Shown in pieces: positions 23,746 through 32,201 of a DNA stretch of 64,000 bases (within the stretch, counting starts at the first letter, position 1; each line of letters opens with the position of its first letter). The translations under genes and the position numbers were made by a program. A model generated the notes under the pieces. It made no database searches, was not told the DNA's origin, and was given only the letters and a program-made list of their open reading frames with translations. This DNA comes from Entophlyctis helioformis (Eukaryota > Chytridiomycota > Chytridiomycetes > Chytridiales > Chytriomycetaceae): positions 62,001-126,000 of the forward strand of contig JAHLKH010000018.1 in the NCBI GenBank assembly GCA_025526915.1, written 5' to 3'.

Positions 23746-24451
23746 GTGGGTCGAGCCAACGGCGGAGGTTGCTGCTCCGTTCCGCCAGCCTCTGTTGCGA
23801 GCTTGAACCAGGGGGTAAGGAGACTCTGAATGCCTGCAAGCGAGTGCTGACCTGCCCATTCACCATTGCCTTTTGTCCGCGTCTCGGTCGTGACCCGGCC
23901 CGCACCGACCGCCCACAGCCAGCGCGACAAGCTCCGCAGTGTTGTCGTTGTCGCTCGCTCGCTTGCTCGCAATTGCGGCGAATCACCGGGCGGGAATCAT
24001 GTCTGGCTGCGCCCGACCCTTGCAGGCAGGCAGGCCGTCGGTCTGTCCGTGCAACCCGCCGACGGGTCCACGGCTGTCTGCTCGGCTGTGTGCCCACGAC
24101 GGTCGTGTCGACGGGTACCTCCCCAGTCCAGACCTCCCCAGACCAGACACGGCTGCGCGGTATTCAATACCACCCACGCTACCACCGTTGGTCTCTGCTT
24201 GGCCGGCCGGTAAGTGCTGCTTCCTGTTGGCCGCAGTGTCCCAAAGAGCATCCCGCCGCTAACGCCGACCCCGACACGGCCATTGCCGCCTGTGCCGATG
24301 CAGATGCCGAGTTGCCAACGCGCTGGGTCGCTTCACCCAGGCAGATGAGCGCGAGACGCTCCAGTCTGTCTTGTGGTCGAGGCGGCTGCGGTGGTTGAAG
24401 CGAGACCACATCAGCTGGAAAGGCCAAGAAAGTGGCCAATCGCCCAACCAG

Positions 24452-24550
24452 CCGTTCGCGAAGCAGTTCGCGAAGCAGTTCGCGAGAAGTTCGCGAAGCA
24501 GCACACAACCAGCAGCACACAAAGCAGTTCGCGAAGCAGTTCGCAAAACT
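24452..24550. repeat. Minisatellite based on gttcgcgaagca
   Basis: Tandem 12-bp gttcgcgaagca units, interrupted. Each contains the palindrome ttcgcgaa. Confidence 0.75.
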
Positions 24551-24580
24551 GCACGCAAAGCTGCAGGGCTTGCGGTCATT

Positions 24581-24622
24581 CTCTCCACTCTCTCCACTCT
24601 CTCCACTCTCTCCACTCTCTGC
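24581..24622. repeat. Tandem (ctctccactctctcca)n
   Basis: Five tandem copies of an 8-9-bp ctctccact unit. Confidence 0.8.
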
Positions 24623-24949
24623 GTTCGCCGTACTATCCAACGTTTATCCATAATATTTCGCCGTGCAACGCCATGACGCTCAAACAGTGACTGGATCGGT
24701 GAACGGCCAGTTGCTGTCTGCGCATCATGGCGATGCCGATTCCTCCGCATCTCCCCAATTGCTTCGGCTTTGCTGGCTCGCTGTCTCTGCATGCACGCTC
24801 ACTCGCCTGTACTCGAGACGAACGCAGCCATGCGGACCAGAGCCGCAGATCTGCATCCCAATTCATTTTTGTTCCACGCGGGCTTGCAAAGCAGACGTGG
24901 ATAAGGACCGGCTGCTCCTTTGCATCACCGCAGTGGTGAGACTATTGTT

Positions 24950-25090
24950 TGCAGATCTGCATCTCTCCACCGCGCTCTCTCGATCACGCTCTCTCGATCG
25001 CGCTCTTTCCACCGTGTTCTCTTCACCACACTCTTTCCACCGCGCTCTCTCGATCGCGCTCTCTCCCCACTGCCCTCTCTCCACCGCGTC
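24950..25090. repeat. Minisatellite of ~21-bp ctctctcgatcgcgctctttccaccg-like units
   Basis: Six to seven degenerate tandem units mixing ctctcgatcgcg and ctttccaccgcg blocks. Confidence 0.7.
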
Positions 25091-26402
25091 GTCATCCTAA
25101 CCGCTGGATGTTTCCACGACAGGGATCTGCATTCGGCCACAACCGTCCCCCACAAACAGCTGCTTTCCACCAGCTGCTCTCCACAATCTCCGATCACGAC
25201 GCGCATGGTTGCTTGCAGGCGTGGGAGTGCGGGCCGATTTGACGCGAGCCTCCTGCCATTGCCGAGCATTTCATCTGCAATCCACGCGCGGACGTCACGT
25301 CACGTCCAGCCACACCACGGCCACGCGCCTCTCAACGCCCTGCTCTCCCTGCCCTCCACGACCGCCAGACCCACGCCACCGGAATCGACAACTCCTGACG
25401 CAGCAAATCGGAGTTGGCCATGAGCAGCACGACAGCCAACTCCGCCTGCTGCCTATCCATGCGTCGCTTAGTCGCCCCACCAATGCTCTCGACACAGCGG
25501 CTTGTGCGAGACGGGCATGCGAAAGCGCTTGGATATTGGCAACTGCCAGTTGACAGGCAGTGAAGCCGACGTATAAGCACCTCGGCAGAGAAGCAACTGC
25601 TTCGAGAGCCGACCTGCACGAGCAGAATACTCGCCGTGGCGCTGGGTCGAGACGCCACAGATGCCACAGATACGCCAGAAGCCGCCGACGCCCAATGCGC
25701 ATCTACCAGCCAGCAACGAGCGACACGAGCAACACCAGCAACAACGGCGAGCGGGACGGGCCGCAGTCTACACAGGCCGACCGCCGCTTCTGTCCTGACG
25801 GCCATGGCCAAGATGGACACGACAGACGGCCGCTGCATGCGTACCGACTCGCCCCGCCAATGCTGCGCTGCTCCTGCGCTGCTCCTGCCCAAGCAGAACT
25901 CCGCCGTTGCTTCTGAAAATACCGTTCTCACGCCCTCACGCCCTCGCGCATTCAGGCCCTCACGCATTCACGCACCAACGCATTCAGCAGCGCTCTCTGG
26001 TCGAGCTGTTTGGCTGCTCTCACGGCCTGCATCTGCAGCAGCAGCAGTAGCAGCAGCGTCTTGCGGCGGTGCTGCTCCAGTATGCGCTGCCAGTCGCACG
26101 CATATCTGCCTGCGCGACCGTGAGCAGCTCCAAAAGCATGGCCCGGCCTGCCTGCCCCCAAATCTTGGCTCGGCAGCAGCAGCAGCAGCCAATACAGCGA
26201 GCCAGAATATTGGCAAGACGACGGAATTGGAAAACACCTCTCGAGGCGCCCGTCAACGGCGCACCCGCCAAACAGCACGGCCCAGACCCAGATGCTCAGA
26301 GTGGGATGCCATATCCACCGTGTCTATCGCCTGGCGTCGACCTAGACTTGTGGTCTCTGCATTTCCCGCATCAAGCGAGTAGAGAGCGTGCAGGGCCTGT
26401 CA

Positions 26403-26475
26403 GCCAGCTCTCCGACGCGCCAGACGCATCTCAGACGCTCCAGACGCCTCCAGACGCCTCACAGACGCCTCTCAC
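26403..26475. repeat. Minisatellite of cagacgcctc units
   Basis: About six tandem 10-11-bp (cagacgcctc/cagacgctc) copies immediately before the second dispersed repeat. Confidence 0.7.
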
Positions 26476-26897
26476 ATGTGGAGACATACGTGGCGACAAA
26501 CGTGGAGACAAAAGCAAAACGCCAGGGGCAAAGAGCAGCCGGCATGAGATGAGATGTGATGAAACGAATGGGATGTGATGTAATGAATGCGTTGTAATGT
26601 GACGTGATACAACGTGCTTAGATGCAATGTCATTTGTTTAAACGGCCATACCCGCCGCGTTTGTACGCTTCGCAGCGTGACGACACGTTTATACTGTACC
26701 AGACGCGGCAATATGCAACGCACGCCTTGGCAGACGTCCGGGAGAAGGCGTCCTGCTGCTGAATACATTGGATCCACGCGAGATTCGTGTCTTGCCCTGG
26801 CCCGCCTAACATGATCGCTGTGATCGCCGTGATCGTGCTGGCCGTGCTGGCCGTGGTGGTGGCCTTTTGTGAGTACTGCGTGAACATGCCATCGTCC
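26476..26897. repeat. Dispersed ~410-bp repeat, copy 2
   Basis: Direct copy of 22982-23393. Identity stops at gtgaacatgccatcgtc, after which the sequence continues as the 3' flank of the right P450. That flank matches the flank of the left P450 from about 17853. Confidence 0.85.
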
Positions 26898-27145
26898 TCC
26901 AGTCGACAGGCAGTGATCACTGCAACTCTCTACATCCAGAAATCTCAGCTTCGCCACCATCCAACTCGCTCGAACGCTGACCGGGTCTTGCAGACGACAA
27001 GCAACGCCTGCAATGCTTTCATCCATGCCTGGCTTCTGGCCGGCTCTCAAGCACTGCACACAATGACATACCAAGATCTGACTCATGATGTTATTGAGCA
27101 AGTGCCCGTAGACTTCATCTTGCAATCCAAGGCACGGCGCCGTCT

Positions 27146-29303
27146 TCAGTGAGCACGCTCGGTCACTGCGACATGCAAGCCGTTCTTGAGAGACGACGTG
27201 ATGTACGTGACAAACTCAAACGTCTGGCCCTCGACCAGCTTGAACGAAAAGTTGCGCAGCAGGTGGATGGCAGCCACGCGAATCTCGACGTTGGCCATCT
27301 TCTGGCCGATACAGATGTGGCCGCCTTCGCCAAACGGACTGTACGTGTTTGGCACTGGAGTAAAGTCGTTCCAGCGCTCGGGAATGAACGACTCGGGGTC
27401 CTTCCAGAAACGCGGGTCCTTCATGGTGCCGTTGAAGCGGAGTGAAAAGACGATGCCAGCAGGGAACGTAACACCGTTGAGCGTGACAGGTTTGACGGAC
27501 GTGCGGGAAAATACAGGGACAGTCGGGTAGTAGCGCATCGACTCTTTGACGACCCAGTCAAGGTACCTGGATTGGATCATGTCAGTATCCGCATATCCGT
27601 CATGATGCTTCACAGACAATAGCCGGTGATAAGGCATGGTCGTGGCATGACGCACTTGAACTGGAAGAGATTCTCGATGGTGATCTTGCCGTCAATGCTT
27701 GCATAGACACGGTCAATGTCAGCAACAAGCTTGGCCATGACGTCGGGATGCTCGCAAAGCACAAGCATCAGCTGCGTGAGCGTATTGGCAGACGTCCTGC
27801 AGTAAAATGTTGGCATGTGTAAGTGCATCGCAAGTTGGTGTGCCATCCTGGTAAGACACTCACTCGTGGCCAGCAACAAAGAAGCCCAGCGTCTCTCCAA
27901 TGACTTCGTCCTCGGTCATTCGCTGGGCAAGGCAATGCATGGCAGTCGGTCAGACAGATGGCGCTGCATTGTGCAAGATGAGTGATGCGCGATGCGCGAT
28001 GGCGATCACTCACGTTCTCGGGCGACACAGACGGGTCGTCGCAGTTGAGAAGGAGACGGTCGAGCACGTCCATGTCCCACTTGCTCCTTTCCGCATGGTT
28101 GCCGCTGATCATTGCAGCACGACGCTCTGCAATGACATCTCGGACCAGCTTCTTGGTGTAGCTGCGCACGCTGGCAACCTCTGGAGAGTCCGAGGCGATT
28201 CCGTTCCGCTTCCAAAGGAAATGCGGCGTGTACAGACGCTGCAGTCAAGGCACGCAAGATGCGGGGAGTCAATCCATGTGCAGATGTAGATTCAGATGCA
28301 GATGCAGATGCAGATGCATGTACGATGCCAAGCCGCGTACATTCTGGACAATGGCCATGGTGGCAGACAGGTTCTTTTGAGCCATGGCTTGGTCGCTGGT
28401 GCCGAGCTTGGAGACGGATTCGAGGTTCTTGGAGAAGCCGATCTTGCCAATGACGTCGAGCGTGAGGGCGGCCATGTACTCGTGGAAGTCGATTGTGATG
28501 CCGTTGGGCGAGGTGGACGCCTTGATCAGGACGCGCAGGTCGGCAGCGACCGTGTTCACCACATCAGCGGTTGCTGTGATGGTTTGGCGCAGATGGCTGG
28601 GGCCAAAAGCCGGCTGGATGAGCTTGCGATGGCGCTTCCACTGGTCGTTGGTGGGAAGCATGAACAGCGCATGGTCGAGCACGCCGCTGTTTGTGGTTGG
28701 AGCATTGCAATCATGGGCCAATGCGGTCAGCCTGGTGGATGGGCATCGACTGCACCAACGTGCAGGCTGGCCAGGATCCAAAGCATCATCCGCATCAACG
28801 CCGTGAGCAGGACAGTCGTGACCAACCTTGCAATACGATCACGGGAGGCAGGGCGTCCAAACTCGTCGGGGGTCGTGAGAATGTGCTTGATCAAGTCAGG
28901 GTCGGAGACGACGATCCAATACTCGCCGAGCATGCTAAAGGCCACCAGGTCGCCGTACTTTTTGGCCAGGATGTCAAAGTACTTGAAGGCTCTTCCCTTG
29001 GCGTATCTGAGAGCAAGGGCGGCAGAGCAGCAGAGTGTGAGCCGAGCGAGCTGTCAGAGCTATCAGAGACAGCAGTGACGGCGCAGGGGCATGCACCACT
29101 CACGGAGCAAACTCGAGAAAGTTGCCGAGGATGGGCCAGCCAGGCGGTCTGGGGATGGCGGCCGGCGGAGTGGGCGTGAGGGCGGCGGCCAGCCAGTACA
29201 GAAGCGGCACGGCGGCGGCGGCGGCAGCAGCGACGGCCAGAGACAGCTGGCTCTGGCGCTGGAGCGAGTCGGCGAGGGAGTTGAGTGCGCTGAGGATGGC
29301 CAT
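27146..29303 (-). CDS. Cytochrome P450, right copy (intact)
   Basis: Seven exons: 29303-29104, 29006-28827, 28686-28341, 28238-28014, 27922-27864, 27796-27656, 27566-27146. All but the first are exactly 9029 bp from their left-copy counterparts. Start MAILSALNSLADSL leads to an Ala-rich hydrophobic anchor (VAAAAAAAVPLLYWLAA) and hinge IPRPPGWPILGN. AGHETSANT I-helix, KESMR, FIPERW, FGEGGHICIG. Introns have the same positions as in the left copy; intron 1 is 97 bp here and 222 bp in the left copy. Residues just after the ExxR helix differ from the left copy (VFSRTS against ATSRTS; IVFSLRFNGT against VYFSLRLRGT) although surrounding exons are almost identical. Substrate unknown. Confidence 0.92.
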
Positions 29304-29607
29304 GCGGGAGACGGATGGGGACAGCGCGACGAGGAGCGCGACCGGCGGCTTTTCAATTGCAAAAGCATTGGTGCAGATGGCTGTGCATGTTTGCCACTGC
29401 CACCCGAGCGGTGCATAAATGGCACTGCCACCCGAGTGGTGCATGAATGGCAATGACAACAGGCAAGCGAGAGGAGCTGAAGAAGGGGTGGCTGTGCACA
29501 CGTCCCTCTGCTGTGCCACGGCTTTGGCTGCCTGCTGAGAGTGCTGTCCATGCCTCGATCGGGTCGACGAGATGCAAAAAGAAACAAGCAAAACATTGCA
29601 AAGGTGC

Positions 29608-29679
29608 GATCCCGGTGGGGATCGAACCCACGATATTCTGCTTAGAAGGCAGACGCCTTATCCACTGGGCCACGGGACC
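29608..29679 (-). tRNA. tRNA-Arg (TCT)
   Basis: 72-nt cloverleaf read on the minus strand. Acceptor GGTCCCG pairs with CGGGATC. Anticodon stem TCTGC/GCAGA with loop CTTCTAA gives anticodon TCT. T-arm GTGGG-TTCGATC-CCCAC. No intron. It lies between the divergent right P450 and ankyrin genes and has no counterpart in the left module. Confidence 0.95.
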
Positions 29680-29744
29680 TTCTCGTTCCGAAAATCCGAT
29701 ATGTACATTATACACATTGTTTGGTTAAACGTTCAAGGAGCATT

Positions 29745-29900
29745 GTTTTGAGCATGACCTCGTCTGCTGCAAACATCAGTCCACAGATGCCATGATTGTC
29801 GGCCATAGAGGGGATGATGAACTTGGGGGGTGCCGTCAAGGTTGTCGCTGAGGAGCAGGTTGAACAAGAGGCAAGACACCGGGCAGCCTTGTCAACAAGC
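29745..29900 (-). mobile_element. Reverse transcriptase remnant 5' of the right ankyrin gene
   Basis: Minus strand reads RCLASCSTCSS / GCPVSCLLFNL (alternate frames of the RT palm block) followed by ICGLMFAADEVMLKTMLL. This matches the RT catalytic block normally written FADD (here FAAD). Frames are broken. The plus strand of the same bases runs in frame into the ankyrin gene, which explains why that frame stays open upstream of the true start. Confidence 0.65.
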
Positions 29901-30014
29901 TTTCTGCCAAGGCCACCGCACAGCAAGCGAGCGAGCGAGAGGACCAGCAAAGCCAGGTGGAGCCGATCGCGTCAAACCGCTTTTGCCATCACAACCACAA
30001 AGCGAGCGGGCGCG

Positions 30015-31868
30015 ATGGCGATGCTGACAGAGCAACAGACAAAGCGAAAGTCAAGGCGACAGACAACGGACGACAGCGAGCATGCGCGACGAATGCAGAG
30101 CCAGCTGCAGAGCACAGCCGAGCAGCTGGTTGCCCTTGGCCGCACCGACATTGTGCTGGCCGTGGTCGAGCAGGTCGTTTCAGCGAGCGGCAATCAAGCT
30201 GTCGAGCTAGACCTGCCGGGACAGACGCGAGCACCGCCATCGACAGCAACGACAGCACAGCCAAGTGTGCCTCGCTATGTGGTGCCGCCAGCCACTGGCG
30301 ACCTTGCCTACGGCAGCAGCCACTGGGACGGCAAGCCCGCCGAGATCCACGCCATGATCCTCAAGCTGGCTGGCCCACTCACTCGCTTCCTGTGTGGCCT
30401 GCTCGGTGACAAGGACAGCCTCGACGACGCGACCAAGTTGCAGCTGTGGATCGATGCGTTCAAGATGGACTGGCAGGGCGATCTGGCGGTGCTGCCTGAC
30501 GTCGAGCCGACGGCCGACAACGGCCTGCTCCTCGCACACTCTCGCTCCATGTACCGCCGTCTCTGCAAGCGCTTTCCTCAGTACACCGAGATAGTGTATA
30601 CCAACTCAGACGCACACATCAACCACTACGATCGAAAGTTTCTTCTCGCTCCTCGCTACTGCCACCGTTTGCTTCTCATCGCCATGCGGCACGGCTGGCT
30701 CGACCTGCTCGACTTTACGTATCCGATCGCACTCGCTCGCTTGGCCGTCCGCTTTGGCTGCCTCGATCTGCTCAGGCATCTCGACGTCAAGTACAACATA
30801 ATCCATGACTGGATGGCCAAGCACGAGTGGCGAGTCGATATCTTGCCTGGTGCCATTGACCAGGCAGCGGAATACGGACACCTCGATGTTGTGCAGTACT
30901 TGTTTGCAGCAGGCGTTGCGTGCACGACAAAGGCAATGGACCAGGCAGCTGCAAACGGTCATCTGCATGTCGTTATCTGGCTTCACAAGAACACGACGGC
31001 AGGATGCACATATCGGGCGATGAACGGCGCGGCTGAGGACGGCCATCTCCATGTCGTCAAGTGGCTCCACGAGAACAGAACGGAAGGATGCACGGCTGCT
31101 GCGATGGATAGGGCGGCTTCCAACGGCCACCTGCATGTGGTCATCTGGCTTCACGAGAACAGGACGGAGGGATGCACAGAGTTTGCGATGGGCTGGGCGG
31201 CTCGCAGTGGCCATCTGCACGTCGTCAAGTGGCTGCATGCCAACAGGACAGAGGGATGCAGGAAGTGGGCGATGGATGGCGCGGCTGAGAGCAACCACTT
31301 GCATGTCATCAAGTGGCTCCACGAGAACAGGACGGAAGGATGCACGCATCAGGCGATGTATGGCGCTCTAGCTCGCGGGCATCTGCGTGTCGCGATCTGG
31401 CTCCACGAGAACCGCACCGAAGTCTGCACATCTCTTGCGATGTCCTATGCTGCAAGCCAGGGCTGCCTTGGCATGGTGCAGTGGCTCCACGAGACCCGCG
31501 GCGAAGAGTGCACGCCGGACGCATTCGATGCCGCCATCAGCAAGGGACGCTTGGACGTGGTCAAGTACATTCACTCCATAGGCGGCCGCGCATCAAGCAA
31601 TCCCGTTGTGCGTGCGGCCATAGCGGGCGATGTTGCGACGCTGCGGTACTTGCTGGATTGCGGATATGCGGTTGGGCTCAGAGCACTCGATTGCGCCAAG
31701 AATGCCGCCATCGCGAACATTCTGCTTGGCAGCCTCACACTGGATCAGGCAGAAGAGGTGCTTGCCCGGGCGAAACAAGAACACGGCAACACGGCTATCA
31801 TTGAGCAGCTCGAGTCGACCATCAAGGAGCTGCAATCATCAAGCGTCTATCATGGGATGAATGGATAG
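30015..31868 (+). CDS. Ankyrin-repeat protein, right copy (intact)
   Basis: Intronless; about 617 residues from ATG 30015 (MAMLTEQQTKRKS). The frame is open to 29796, but that part is antisense RT sequence. N-terminal domain (residues about 30-200): MQSQLQSTAEQLVALGRTD, YVVPPATGDLAYGSSHWD, TRFLCGLLGDKDSL, FKMDWQGDLAVLPDV, then a bridging region (LLLIAMRHGWLDLLDFTY). About eleven ankyrin repeats follow with the signature GHLHVV(K/I)WLHENRTEGCT. C-terminus: SLTLDQAEEVLARAKQEHG and a short coiled coil. No F-box, kinase or signal peptide. Role unknown; substrate-recruiting scaffold is only a guess. Confidence 0.85.
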   Translation: MAMLTEQQTKRKSRRQTTDDSEHARRMQSQLQSTAEQLVALGRTDIVLAVVEQVVSASGNQAVELDLPGQTRAPPSTATTAQPSVPRYVVPPATGDLAYGSSHWDGKPAEIHAMILKLAGPLTRFLCGLLGDKDSLDDATKLQLWIDAFKMDWQGDLAVLPDVEPTADNGLLLAHSRSMYRRLCKRFPQYTEIVYTNSDAHINHYDRKFLLAPRYCHRLLLIAMRHGWLDLLDFTYPIALARLAVRFGCLDLLRHLDVKYNIIHDWMAKHEWRVDILPGAIDQAAEYGHLDVVQYLFAAGVACTTKAMDQAAANGHLHVVIWLHKNTTAGCTYRAMNGAAEDGHLHVVKWLHENRTEGCTAAAMDRAASNGHLHVVIWLHENRTEGCTEFAMGWAARSGHLHVVKWLHANRTEGCRKWAMDGAAESNHLHVIKWLHENRTEGCTHQAMYGALARGHLRVAIWLHENRTEVCTSLAMSYAASQGCLGMVQWLHETRGEECTPDAFDAAISKGRLDVVKYIHSIGGRASSNPVVRAAIAGDVATLRYLLDCGYAVGLRALDCAKNAAIANILLGSLTLDQAEEVLARAKQEHGNTAIIEQLESTIKELQSSSVYHGMNG

Positions 31869-31869
31869 C

Positions 31870-32110
31870 CAAGAGCCGCTCCTTGGCATTGGAATGAAGA
31901 CGTGATTGCCGCACTTGTCCTCGCACAGATGCGATGGTCTTTGGATGCTGATCTCGGAGATGCCATCGAGAATGCCATTGACGAACAGGTTGAACAAGAG
32001 GCAGCCTTGGCAGACACGCCGTATGACACTGAACGGCTTAGAAAGCAGATTGCCTGATCGTGCACATGCGGTAGATGACGTGTAGAGCGTCTTGAGGACC
32101 GCTTTCATAC
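31870..32110 (-). mobile_element. Reverse transcriptase remnant 3' of the right ankyrin gene
   Basis: Minus strand reads VLKTLYTSSTACARSGNLLS, KPFSVIRRVCQGC and LFNLFVNGILDGISEISI, the same RT block as at 22679-22935, with a small deletion after QGC. It starts right after the ankyrin stop codon, exactly as in the left module. Confidence 0.75.
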
Positions 32111-32201
32111 ATGGCAGGTGATGTCCAGCTTGGCAAGTGGCAGCGAGCTCACACGTCCAACTCTCCAAACAATACACCAACGTCCACAAAGTCCAGCGCA
32201 G

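Larger units (their letters stand above)
23394..26475. other. Gene-poor, minisatellite-rich interval between the two P450/ankyrin modules
   Basis: About 3.1 kb with no supported gene. Long open frames exist on both strands but are low complexity. One short segment (23439-23575) reads CPSCQRHHFRIVQ...HNGKNIWRHKRHQ, faintly zinc-finger-like, with no flanking support. The interval holds several minisatellites, listed separately. Confidence 0.6.

Noticed and set aside
22472..24097. 541-residue minus-strand open frame
   Set aside because: Composite of antisense ankyrin, RT remnant and minisatellite DNA. Only the RT block (22679-22935) is meaningful.
24452..24550. Possible CRISPR-like array
   Set aside because: Units are 12 bp and contiguous without unique spacers: a minisatellite in a eukaryotic genome.
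25636..26382. 248-residue plus-strand open frame
   Set aside because: No domain, Thr/Ala/Arg-rich composition and unlike codon use; consistent with chance in GC-rich repeat DNA.
29796..30014. Upstream in-frame extension of the right ankyrin protein
   Set aside because: These bases are antisense RT sequence and have no counterpart in the left protein, which starts at the equivalent of 30015-30021.
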